The notes under the pieces are model-generated. The model was not told the origin of the DNA. It searched no databases and was given only the letters and a program-made list of their open reading frames with translations. DNA of 64,000 nucleotides, from contig CAZKCG010000019.1 of the NCBI GenBank assembly GCA_964551445.1, positions 1 to 64,000 of the forward strand. The letters are read 5' to 3'. The number at the start of each line of letters is the position of its first letter. The first letter of the stretch is position 1. The DNA comes from DAOPXV01 sp964551445. GTDB taxonomy: Bacteria; Muiribacteriota; UBA9980. Below are positions 17,896-25,505 of the stretch, piece by piece. Position numbers and translations under genes: made by a program.

Positions 17896-19443
17896 TTAGG
17901 TTTTAACTTTTCTAATTGAATCGATCACCGTGCCGTCGCGCCATTCCATAACAGCCACGATACGGTCGTCGAATTCGATCTTTTCCGGAATGCCTGTTAT
18001 TTCGTAGGTTTCTTCCATGAGCTGCTGTATCGGTTTTATCGGGAGCGTCGAGTGTTTCAGCTTTTCGAGAAGGTCGTGCCGTTTGGGATTGATGCAGATG
18101 CCGCGTTCCGTTACTACGACGTCTACGAGTTCACCCGGGCAGGTGACCGTCGTGACCGATTCGCGGATTATCGGGATGCGTTTTCTGAAGGACGGCGCGG
18201 TTATTATCGTGACGTCACAGCCGGCCGCTACGTCAGGGAATCCGCCGGTGCCGTGAAGCAGGAGGCCGTCGGAGTGAGTGTTGACGTTGACGTTGAAATT
18301 AAGGTCGATCTCGGTCGCGCCCAGAACGCCTATATCGAGCATGTGTGAAAGGCATCCTTTGGCGTGGTAGTTATATGAGACGAAAAGAGGGGTTTCAACA
18401 TGGCGGGCGTTGTCGCGTAACGATCTGACGCCGTCGAGGTCGAAGCTCTGCGCGTCGCATATGCAGCCCAGCTGGCCGCTTTCGAGCATATCAACAAGGA
18501 CCTTGTTGGAGCCGCCGTGCGCGAAGGAGGCCTTTACACCTTTTTTCTTCATGCGTTCGGCGAGGCAGACGTTGAAAGCAAGCGATATTCCGCCGGCGCC
18601 GGCCTGGAAGGACATGCCTTCTTTTATGTAGCCGATCTCTTCGACCAGGCGGGCCGCGTAATCGGCTATTAATATCTGGGTGGGGCTTTTCGTAAGCCGG
18701 GTCGTGCCTGAAACGATCTTCGACGGATCGCCTATTGAGTCAACGACCGCGACGTAGTTGATGTAGCCGCCCTGTATCGACCAGGGAAGGCATGGATATG
18801 GAACAAGATTGTCGGTTATCACGACCGAGTGTTCGGCGAAAAAACTGTCGATGTGAGAATAACTGAGAGGGCCGCAGGCCGATTTTCCGAGCACGCCGTT
18901 GGCGTTTCCGAAACAGTCGGCGGCGGGAGCTGCTATGAAAGCCACGTCGACATGAAGGTCGCCGTCCTGGATAGCTCTTACGCGTCCGCCGTGCGAGCGG
19001 AGAGTAGCGACATTTTTCATTTTACCCGTTGAGCAGGCGCGGCCTACCTCGCCGTTCATGGAGCCTTCGACATGAGATATGACGCCGCTTTCGATATATG
19101 GAATAAGTTTATCGTGCGTCGGGAAAAGCGCGGACGGGGCGAGAACTATGTCGCGGAATCCGCGTTTAGCTAATTTATCTACCACCATATTGACTATATA
19201 GTCGCCGTTTCTGAGGTGATGGTGGAAGGAGATGCACATGCCGTTCTTTAAAGGAAGCCTGTCGAGGATATCATCTAATCCGAGAACTTTATTGACCCTG
19301 CCCGGGAAACAGCGCGGGATCGGCGGAGCGGCTTTTCTTCTGCCGGGTGAGGCGTCGACGAAAGCGCCCATATAAGGTATGACTTTTTTTCCGTTTACTT
19401 CGGTCGGAACCATTCTTCCGAGAGCATTTTTAACCATTTCCAT
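17896..19443 (-). CDS. citF: Citrate lyase alpha subunit (citrate:acetyl-ACP transferase)
   Basis: A 515-residue CitF family protein. In citrate lyase the alpha subunit swaps the acetyl group on the acyl carrier protein for citrate, and CitE then cleaves citryl-ACP to oxaloacetate and acetyl-ACP. CoA-transferase-fold features are visible: SFHHHLRNGDYIVN near the N-terminus, AGAGGISLAFN, and GGFPDVAAGCDVTIITAP toward the C-terminus. Its start codon overlaps the stop of the upstream citDE gene by one base (TAATG), which implies translational coupling. No ligase (citC), prosthetic-group genes (citX, citG) or citrate transporter is within the window. Confidence 0.93.
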   Translation of the reverse strand: MEMVKNALGRMVPTEVNGKKVIPYMGAFVDASPGRRKAAPPIPRCFPGRVNKVLGLDDILDRLPLKNGMCISFHHHLRNGDYIVNMVVDKLAKRGFRDIVLAPSALFPTHDKLIPYIESGVISHVEGSMNGEVGRACSTGKMKNVATLRSHGGRVRAIQDGDLHVDVAFIAAPAADCFGNANGVLGKSACGPLSYSHIDSFFAEHSVVITDNLVPYPCLPWSIQGGYINYVAVVDSIGDPSKIVSGTTRLTKSPTQILIADYAARLVEEIGYIKEGMSFQAGAGGISLAFNVCLAERMKKKGVKASFAHGGSNKVLVDMLESGQLGCICDAQSFDLDGVRSLRDNARHVETPLFVSYNYHAKGCLSHMLDIGVLGATEIDLNFNVNVNTHSDGLLLHGTGGFPDVAAGCDVTIITAPSFRKRIPIIRESVTTVTCPGELVDVVVTERGICINPKRHDLLEKLKHSTLPIKPIQQLMEETYEITGIPEKIEFDDRIVAVMEWRDGTVIDSIRKVKT

Positions 19444-20666
19444 TATGCGCTCACTTCCTTTTTCATTGTGTCGATCCCCATCTGTCTGGCAAGTTCCAGA
19501 GTTCTTTTCGCGCGTTCAACGACCGGCGCGTCGATCATCTTGCTGCCGAGGGAAATTACGCCTTTGCCCTGGGCTTTGGCGGTTTCGATGGCGTTCATCA
19601 CTTTATTGGCATATTCTATCTGGTCAGGGGTCGGCGTGAGGATCTCGTGTATTATTTTTATCTGGCCCGGGTGAATAACGCCTTTTCCTGCGAAGCCAAG
19701 CGTTACGGCTTCTTTCATCGAAGCGCGAAGTCCGGCGTCGTCGTCGACGTCTGAAAAAACGGTGTCGATCGCGTCTATTCCGGCGGCTTTAGCGGCGTAA
19801 ACTATCGTGCAGCGGGCGTTCATCGTTTCGGCTCCGTCGCGCGTCCTTTCGACCCCGATATCTCTCGTGAAATCTTCGGCTCCGAAGCAGAGGGCTATAT
19901 TTCTTTTCGAGGCTGTCGCTATCGCCTGAGCGTTCAAGACGCCTTTCGCGGTCTCTATAAGCGGCATGAAAAGTATCTGTTTTTCAATGCCGTTGCGCTG
20001 TTCGAGCTGTTCGACAATGCGTTCTATCTTTACTATGTCATCCGCGCTTTCGCACTTCGGGATGAGTATCGTGTCCGGGCGGGCCGGAACTATCATTTCG
20101 AGATCGTTGTAGCCGAACTCGCAGCCAAGCGGATTTATGCGTACTATGCGTTCTGATGTTCCAAAAAAGTTGTGCTTTGAAAGAAGAGTATTTCTTACGA
20201 CGAATCTGGTGTCGTATTTAAATTCCGGGGCTACGGAATCTTCAAGATCTAAAATTATGCAGTCCGCGCCGAAGAGTCCGGCGTTGACCATAAGGTCGGG
20301 AGAGCCGCCCGGAATATAGAGCCTTGTGCGTCGGAGCCTTTTAGGCTGCGGGTTGAAATGGCAGTTGCAGATATTGTCGAAAAGATTTTCGTCGACCTTA
20401 TATCCCATTTTTAAAAGGACCGATTCGAGTCTTGCCATGAGAACGAGCGGGAGAGCTCCGTCGTCTTCGATGTGAACCTCTATATCGGTTATCTGAAGCT
20501 TTTGAAGTTTTTCAATAACGGCTTTTTCTATCTGTTTGCCGAAGAAAGCGGCTACGCTGCTTTTGACGGACACTTTCACGCCCGCGCCGTCGCGCCTGAA
20601 ACATTTTATCAATACGTCAGATTTATCGGCTTTTCCGGCAAAGGCTTCGAGTATGTTTGGACTCAT
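19443..20666 (-). CDS. Fused citrate lyase acyl carrier protein (gamma) and beta subunit (CitD-CitE)
   Basis: One 407-residue protein combines two citrate lyase subunits that are normally separate. Residues 1-90 match CitD: AGKADKSDVLI contains S16 at the position of the serine carrying the phosphoribosyl-dephospho-CoA group, and VHIEDDGALPLVLMARLES is the conserved C-terminal half. From about residue 105 the CitE citryl-CoA/ACP lyase TIM barrel begins (RTRLYIPGGSPDLM), with the metal and substrate motifs LDLEDSVAPE, RINPLG and CFGAEDFTRDIG and the ending FAGKGVIHPGQI. A longer frame opens at 20699, but AAGGTGAT sits properly before the ATG at 20666, so I use that start. The fusion would tether carrier and lyase in cis. 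It overlaps citF by one base. Confidence 0.9.
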   Translation of the reverse strand: MSPNILEAFAGKADKSDVLIKCFRRDGAGVKVSVKSSVAAFFGKQIEKAVIEKLQKLQITDIEVHIEDDGALPLVLMARLESVLLKMGYKVDENLFDNICNCHFNPQPKRLRRTRLYIPGGSPDLMVNAGLFGADCIILDLEDSVAPEFKYDTRFVVRNTLLSKHNFFGTSERIVRINPLGCEFGYNDLEMIVPARPDTILIPKCESADDIVKIERIVEQLEQRNGIEKQILFMPLIETAKGVLNAQAIATASKRNIALCFGAEDFTRDIGVERTRDGAETMNARCTIVYAAKAAGIDAIDTVFSDVDDDAGLRASMKEAVTLGFAGKGVIHPGQIKIIHEILTPTPDQIEYANKVMNAIETAKAQGKGVISLGSKMIDAPVVERAKRTLELARQMGIDTMKKEVSA

Positions 20667-20723
20667 TTTTATCACCTTTTTTAAAAAGATTGTCGGCATT
20701 TCGTGCCTTATGATTTTTAATGT

Positions 20724-20752
20724 ATGTTATCATAAAAAAAAGGTATTTTCAA
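20724..20752 (-). promoter_or_regulatory. Promoter of the citDE-citF operon
   Basis: Minus strand: TTGAAA (20747-20752), 17-base spacer, TAACAT (20724-20729) with a TG extension (TGATAACAT). Start near 20717. The 15-base motif ATATAGACTGGAATA (20769-20783) lies 17-31 bases upstream of the -35 and closely matches one at the nrdJ promoter. Confidence 0.6.
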
Positions 20753-20890
20753 CTGGTTAAAAACATTCATATAGACTGGAATATCATAAAATTTGGCCCG
20801 AGATTTTAATGAATCTGCCCGAATCGGAGCGTGTCATAAAAAATAAAAAATCAAAGAAATTTCAAATAAAAAAATTCGCAAAGTTTTTAA

Positions 20891-20919
20891 TTGACATTGC
20901 GCCGGTTTTGTTATAAAAT
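20891..20919 (+). promoter_or_regulatory. Promoter of the cobalamin riboswitch transcript
   Basis: TTGACA at 20891-20896, 17-base spacer, TAAAAT at 20914-20919. The predicted start near 20926 is just before the riboswitch. Confidence 0.8.
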
Positions 20920-20940
20920 ACGCCGCAATTTAATACATAC

Positions 20941-21095
20941 GAGCACTATCAAGGGAAGACAGTTAGAATCTGTCGCAGCCTCTGCTGCGGTGTGAGCGAC
21001 AAATCGCGCAATATGCCATTCGGAAAAATTTCCGGAGAAGGCGCGCGAGGCGGATGACCTCGAGCCCGAAGACCTGAAAATGCTTGTCTATCAAC
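20941..21095 (+). promoter_or_regulatory. Cobalamin (B12) riboswitch
   Basis: The RNA has the conserved order of a cobalamin aptamer. AAGGGAA (about 20951) starts the core, followed by a GACAG/CTGTC stem around TTAGAAT, GCAGCC, then TGCTGCGGTGTGAGC (corresponding to the CGCnACTGTGA block), variable peripheral stems, and the B12 box AGCCCGAAGACCTG at 21063-21076. The closing region (TGCTTGTC) and a strong ribosome site (AGAAGGAGG, 21106-21114) follow within 30 bases, and the receptor ATG is at 21124. No T-rich terminator is visible between aptamer and gene, so control of translation initiation is more likely than attenuation (inference). Confidence 0.9.
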
Positions 21096-21123
21096 AAAAA
21101 TTCTCAGAAGGAGGGGTTTTTGT

Positions 21124-23211
21124 ATGTCAAAACATACGATCAAAAGGTCATTTGCCGCCATAGCGGCTCTCATCGTCTTAATTTCACCGTCAAAGGGGTT
21201 CTGTCGCGATCATGCCAAATCAGCTGAATTTTCAAAACAGGATTCTTCGGAGGTCCGTCTTGTGCTGCCCGAAGTTACCGTCGGAGCGCTCAAAGATATT
21301 CCTGTCAAAAAGGTCTCTCGATCGGTCCAAAAATTAAAATTTAATAACGGAAATGAAATATCCGGTGCCAGTATCGAAAAAATTTTCGAGCGCCAGCCAT
21401 CGGTTTTCATTAGCAGCGGTGGAAATAAAGGAGCGCTCGCGACGGTTTCTCTTGACGGCGGCACTTCGTCCCAGACGCTTTTTATGATCGACGGCCGGCC
21501 TGTTAATTCACCGTCCCTCGGAACATTCAATATCGGCATCATCGATGCCGGAGCGTTCTCGGGCGCCGAAATTTTAAGAGGCCCTGCCTCAGCGACTAAC
21601 GGCCCGTTCGGTTTATCCGGCGCGATAAATTTCGAACAGGGCGGCTGGTATTCTGAAAAACCCGTCCCGGAACTTGAAATTATCACCACAAGAACGAGCC
21701 TTCATGAATTTTCAAGATCTGTTTCATACATCGGCGATGATAGCGGCCGGGCAAATTACAGGCTGTTTTTTAAAAAAGAGAATTCACGGGGGACAAGGTC
21801 AAATTCTGATCTTACTGGCGATCATGCCGCGTTTTCGGACCGCCTGAAATTAAACGAAAATTTGTCGCTATACCTGTCGGTATATTACGCTTCGACGGAG
21901 AATGGAGTTCCCGGCGTTAAGCCTTCGAAGCCTGGAATAAACAGATATTCGGACGCTGACTCTTCATCATTATACGACAGGCAGTCGGACACGCTGGCGC
22001 TTTGTAACGCTGATCTGACCTGCAAACTATCCGATAGATCGAAATTTTCAGTAAAACGCTTTCGCGACGTCACGCATAACTACTTCAGATCATACTACGA
22101 TGATTTCATTACAAACAATGCGGCAATGTTTTCCGGCGACTATAAAACGGTTTCGACCGGAACTTTCACTCATTATTCTCTGTCTTCGGAAAAGAATTTC
22201 TTCAACGCCGGCGCCGCGAGGATCGAGAACCGGCTTCTGGCGGTCAATAGTACATATGATCTCGCGGCTTCAAAAGGATCCTCCGTTTTTTATTCGCCGT
22301 CATCGTCCGTTAATTCGATCTGGATCTCGGGCGGTTCAGAGTTATCAAAAGACCTTTCGGTTAACGCTAATTTGAACAGGGACTACCCGGATTCATTCGG
22401 CTCGGCCAGTTCTTACGGTCTCGGATTGAAAAAAACGGCCGGAAAAAATTCCTGGTTCACGCTCTTTCAGGGAAAAGGGTACAGAGCACCGACGCTTAAC
22501 GAACAATATTATCCGGGATCAGGCAACGCGGCTCTTTATCCCGAAACATCCATTTATAGAAATCTTGAATATTCAAAAATGATGAATGATAAAACCCGTT
22601 TTTTCGCGAATTTATTCACTAAAAAAACTGACCGGATGATAGAATGGTTTCCTGATCCAAACGACGCTTCGGGTTTTACATGGATACCTCAGAATATAAA
22701 TTCGTTTAAAGCGTCCGGCGCTTCGGCCGGAATTGAAAAGCGTTTTAATGGAGGCGTCGAAGCCTCCCTTTATATTCAGGCGGCACGATACAGGCAGGTG
22801 AATATTGAAGAAACCTACAACGATTTTATGACCGGCGTCAAAAAGACGGAAGCGATCGAGCGGGAAGCCAGGCAGATGCCTTCGCGGAAAACGGTGTTTT
22901 CGTTAAAAACTCCTGCTTTCGGCACCGGCGGCGAGGTCCGTCTCAACGCGGTGAGGATGTCGCGAATGGCGTTTTATTATCCGGATTATTCGGCCGCGCC
23001 CGCCGTTAAAATGCGCGAGAAAACGATAGACGCCAACACCGTGTGCGATCTTCAAATGAGTAAAAAGATCGACGGGTCAACTAAATTGATACTTACGGTC
23101 AATAACGCTTTAAATGAAAAATACGCGCGCGTTTTCGGCGGTTCTTATGACGACGGGAATTTTCCGGCGGCCGGAAGAAGTTTTTCTATGACGCTAATGT
23201 CCAGGTTTTAA
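21124..23211 (+). CDS. TonB-dependent outer-membrane receptor, BtuB-like (cobalamin uptake)
   Basis: A 695-residue outer-membrane receptor. A signal peptide covers residues 1-28 (IAALIVLISPSKGFCRD). The plug domain (about 45-165) has IEKIFERQPSVFISSGGNKGAL, LFMIDGRPVN and GAEILRGPASATNGPFGLSGAINF. A beta-barrel follows and contains the usual late motifs KGYRAPTLNEQYYP and NALNEKYARVFGG. The protein ends in phenylalanine, as outer-membrane barrels do. The B12 riboswitch directly upstream identifies cobalamin or a corrinoid as the likely ligand. No BtuCDF or TonB genes are in the window. The receptor is about 80 residues longer than E. coli BtuB. Downstream of the stop, 23212-23428 holds nothing I can identify. 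Confidence 0.92.
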   Translation: MSKHTIKRSFAAIAALIVLISPSKGFCRDHAKSAEFSKQDSSEVRLVLPEVTVGALKDIPVKKVSRSVQKLKFNNGNEISGASIEKIFERQPSVFISSGGNKGALATVSLDGGTSSQTLFMIDGRPVNSPSLGTFNIGIIDAGAFSGAEILRGPASATNGPFGLSGAINFEQGGWYSEKPVPELEIITTRTSLHEFSRSVSYIGDDSGRANYRLFFKKENSRGTRSNSDLTGDHAAFSDRLKLNENLSLYLSVYYASTENGVPGVKPSKPGINRYSDADSSSLYDRQSDTLALCNADLTCKLSDRSKFSVKRFRDVTHNYFRSYYDDFITNNAAMFSGDYKTVSTGTFTHYSLSSEKNFFNAGAARIENRLLAVNSTYDLAASKGSSVFYSPSSSVNSIWISGGSELSKDLSVNANLNRDYPDSFGSASSYGLGLKKTAGKNSWFTLFQGKGYRAPTLNEQYYPGSGNAALYPETSIYRNLEYSKMMNDKTRFFANLFTKKTDRMIEWFPDPNDASGFTWIPQNINSFKASGASAGIEKRFNGGVEASLYIQAARYRQVNIEETYNDFMTGVKKTEAIEREARQMPSRKTVFSLKTPAFGTGGEVRLNAVRMSRMAFYYPDYSAAPAVKMREKTIDANTVCDLQMSKKIDGSTKLILTVNNALNEKYARVFGGSYDDGNFPAAGRSFSMTLMSRF

Positions 23212-23428
23212 AACCTGCTTTATTAATAAGTCCAATGCAGGAACGAGAAAAAAGAGAACAATGAATAGTGCCCCGGAGTATAGTTTAGGAAATGGGCGGG
23301 TTCAATTATAAAAAAAATTGCTTAGCAGTTAAAACAAGAACATGTATAATCTGAAAAGCGAACCAGTTAAAAATAAACGGCCGGAGTCCGGTTCCCCGTA
23401 TTATCTATTCGTTAACATTAAAACCGTC

Positions 23429-24112
23429 TTATTTGTTTTTAAAGTCTCTGTCGTGAACAATTACTTTCGGCTCGTAAAGAGGCGTTTCAACAAGATGGGT
23501 CGTGGGTTTCAGTTCTTTTACGCGCATGTTTTTCCAGAGCCAGTAATCGACGGATGACATTGGCTTTTCTACGAGGACATCGCCGTATCTGTCGTATTTT
23601 CTGACCGTGACCGGCAATACCCTCTCGGGAAGCTCGGTTATCTCGTCGGTTCGGTTTATCATGCGCAGCTTATATTTGAGATTTTTGAAATCGGTTATCT
23701 CAAATTCTATGACCGATATATCGTCATAGCCGATCTCGCCGAAGAGCCGGCCGTCCTTGTTATAATAAATAACACGGCTGAGCATCCCTTCGCCGTCATA
23801 TTCGAAAAGCTCGAAGGCGCGGCCGTATTCATAACTTAAAAGCCTGTAATTCAGGTCGAGGTTATATCTTATGACCTGGTGTCTGGAATTTAAAACGACG
23901 ACCTCCATCTGGTCTTTGCCGTCGAGCTCCATAACTGAGGATCTTGCGATATCGCGCATGTCGAATCTTTTAACTTTTTTGTGATGATTATAAAGCGCAG
24001 TGATCTTAAAAGCGTCTATCGGAAGATCGGCGCGCGCCGGGCTTGAAAACAAAATGATCGCAATCAAAACAAGTGCGGCGGATCTTATGATGAATTTGAT
24101 TTTAATTTCCAT
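23429..24112 (-). CDS. Secreted protein of unknown function
   Basis: A protein of about 227 residues with a signal peptide (IRSAALVLIAIILFSSPARA, cleavage near residue 28). The mature part is rich in short beta-strand-like repeats (YEYGRAFELFEYDGEGMLSRVIYYNKDGRLFGEIGYDD). These resemble the YD-type units of secreted or periplasmic repeat proteins, although I do not recognise the family. The open frame begins at 24145, but AAAGGA precedes the ATG at 24112, which also gives a normal signal peptide. It is the third gene of a minus-strand group with an HDAC-like protein and a YkgJ-family protein. Confidence 0.75.
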   Translation of the reverse strand: MEIKIKFIIRSAALVLIAIILFSSPARADLPIDAFKITALYNHHKKVKRFDMRDIARSSVMELDGKDQMEVVVLNSRHQVIRYNLDLNYRLLSYEYGRAFELFEYDGEGMLSRVIYYNKDGRLFGEIGYDDISVIEFEITDFKNLKYKLRMINRTDEITELPERVLPVTVRKYDRYGDVLVEKPMSSVDYWLWKNMRVKELKPTTHLVETPLYEPKVIVHDRDFKNK

Positions 24113-24154
24113 AAAAAATTCCTTTATTATGTGTTGTTTATCCAACTACGATTT

Positions 24155-24412
24155 TTAATTTGGCGCCGTGGCCTTTTCAAGTTCCTCGAGATACGCGTAC
24201 GCTTCTTCGTAAGAACTGCCGCACATTTCCAATGACGGCTTTAATCCGGCGCAAACCGGCGGCCTTTCGGGTTTGCCGAAGATAGAGCACATGTTTTCGG
24301 AATTCAGCTGAGCGCACCTGACGCCGGCAGCTTTTCCTGACGGCATTCCCGGGATCTCAGACGATATCGATGGCGCGATACAGCAGGCCGCGCATCCTAT
24401 CCTGCAGAGCAT
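24155..24412 (-). CDS. YkgJ-family cysteine cluster protein
   Basis: A small protein of 85 residues with eight cysteines in the pattern of the YkgJ (zinc- or iron-chelating) family: CRIGCAACC at the N-terminus, then RCAQLNSENMC, PPVCAG and EMCGSSYEEAYAYLEELE. The role is unknown; family members bind a metal and may act as metallochaperones. It begins 3 bases after the stop of the HDAC-like gene. The ribosome site is weak, so it may be coupled to that gene. Confidence 0.88.
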   Translation of the reverse strand: MLCRIGCAACCIAPSISSEIPGMPSGKAAGVRCAQLNSENMCSIFGKPERPPVCAGLKPSLEMCGSSYEEAYAYLEELEKATAPN

Positions 24413-24415
24413 GAT

Positions 24416-25369
24416 CTAAGTTCTTTTCCTTTTTATTACTCTCGGTTCGTAATTTATTTTTTGGCCGCACAAAATGTCGAGGCACTTTGAAATATCCGCG
24501 GCATGCAGGCTTAAAACGGATTCGTAATCGTCGTCCCGGTACCCGCCGAAAAGAGCCAGCGTTAGTGGTACCGGCTTTTCAAGTTTTTCGCCCGCGCGTT
24601 TTATCATCTGATAAACCATTTCACTCGCTCTGATCCATTCGTCCGTTGAACATTGGCTGCCGAGCTGATCCCATTCGTGAGAGTCGGCGCCGTGACAGAA
24701 GACCACATAATTTACGGAGCCTTTGACAAGTTTTTTTTCAAGCATTTCAAGTTCTCGGGCGAGATCATTTAAATAGCGTTCGTGCGATCCGCCGGGATTG
24801 ATGTTACAGCCTTCGGGTACGGCGGAATTAATTTCAGGCGCGAATTCACGGGAATCTTCTATTGAATTTCCATAATGGCCGTCCAGGTCGATATATGCTC
24901 CGACCATTCGTTTTTCGCGGTAGATCCTGATGGATGAAATGACCTGGCCTGAAAAAGTGCAGAAACCTGAACCACCGTCGGGCCTCGCATGGTGAAACCC
25001 GCTTGTGGGGCTGAAGGTTATCGTCTCCGGGTTCTCGCACGCATATTTTATGGCGTTATAAAGGCTGGCGCTGGTATAGCGGACACTCGCGGCGAACTGA
25101 GGAGACCATTCCAGTCCGTTCCGTGTACAAACGCGACTTTTTCCGTCGAAAAAGCCGTCGACGTACTCGTCCGTGTGAGCCATGCGAAAATCGTCCCGCT
25201 CAAATGGTTTCCAGTTTCTCATAAGTTTGAAATTATTTCCGAGCCCGTTGCTGATAAGATAGCGCAAAAGCAGCCTGGGTTTTTGAGGACTCCTCGAAAA
25301 GTTTGAATCGCTGTGGATTTTCAAGACCTGAGATCCTCTGTAAAAAATAAATATCTTTTCATTTCGCAT
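24416..25369 (-). CDS. Histone deacetylase/acetylpolyamine amidohydrolase superfamily protein
   Basis: A hydrolase of about 317 residues in the HDAC/AcuC/Apah arginase-fold superfamily, which uses zinc to remove acetyl groups from lysines, polyamines or similar amines. Seen motifs are MAHTDEYVDGFF, the paired-histidine loop GFHHARPDGGSGFCTFSG, the metal site AYIDLDGHYGN (two Asp and His ligands), and the third metal ligand in FCHGADSHEWDQLG. The substrate is not clear. A frame opens at 25396, but the minus promoter -10 at 25408-25413 would make that start nearly leaderless, whereas GGGAGA precedes the ATG at 25369. It leads an operon with a YkgJ protein and a secreted protein. Confidence 0.87.
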   Translation of the reverse strand: MRNEKIFIFYRGSQVLKIHSDSNFSRSPQKPRLLLRYLISNGLGNNFKLMRNWKPFERDDFRMAHTDEYVDGFFDGKSRVCTRNGLEWSPQFAASVRYTSASLYNAIKYACENPETITFSPTSGFHHARPDGGSGFCTFSGQVISSIRIYREKRMVGAYIDLDGHYGNSIEDSREFAPEINSAVPEGCNINPGGSHERYLNDLARELEMLEKKLVKGSVNYVVFCHGADSHEWDQLGSQCSTDEWIRASEMVYQMIKRAGEKLEKPVPLTLALFGGYRDDDYESVLSLHAADISKCLDILCGQKINYEPRVIKRKRT

Positions 25370-25407
25370 ATTAAACGGTCTCCCGGTCATTATCATTATT
25401 TTTGAAT

Positions 25408-25435
25408 ATTATATCATATATTTCTTTACATTCAA
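25408..25435 (-). promoter_or_regulatory. Promoter of the HDAC-like operon
   Basis: Minus strand: TTGAAT (25430-25435), 16-base spacer, TATAAT (25408-25413). Its -35 shares one base with the -35 of the opposing clostripain promoter. Confidence 0.65.
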
Positions 25436-25453
25436 ATTTTTTTTTAGTATAAT
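25425..25453 (+). promoter_or_regulatory. Promoter of the clostripain-family gene
   Basis: TTTACA (25425-25430), 17-base spacer, TATAAT (25448-25453). The divergent arrangement with abutting -35 boxes suggests the two promoters compete. Confidence 0.68.
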
Positions 25454-25505
25454 TTTTAAAAATTCAGAGACAAAATTATAAGAAATTGAAAGGATTTGAA
25501 TATAT

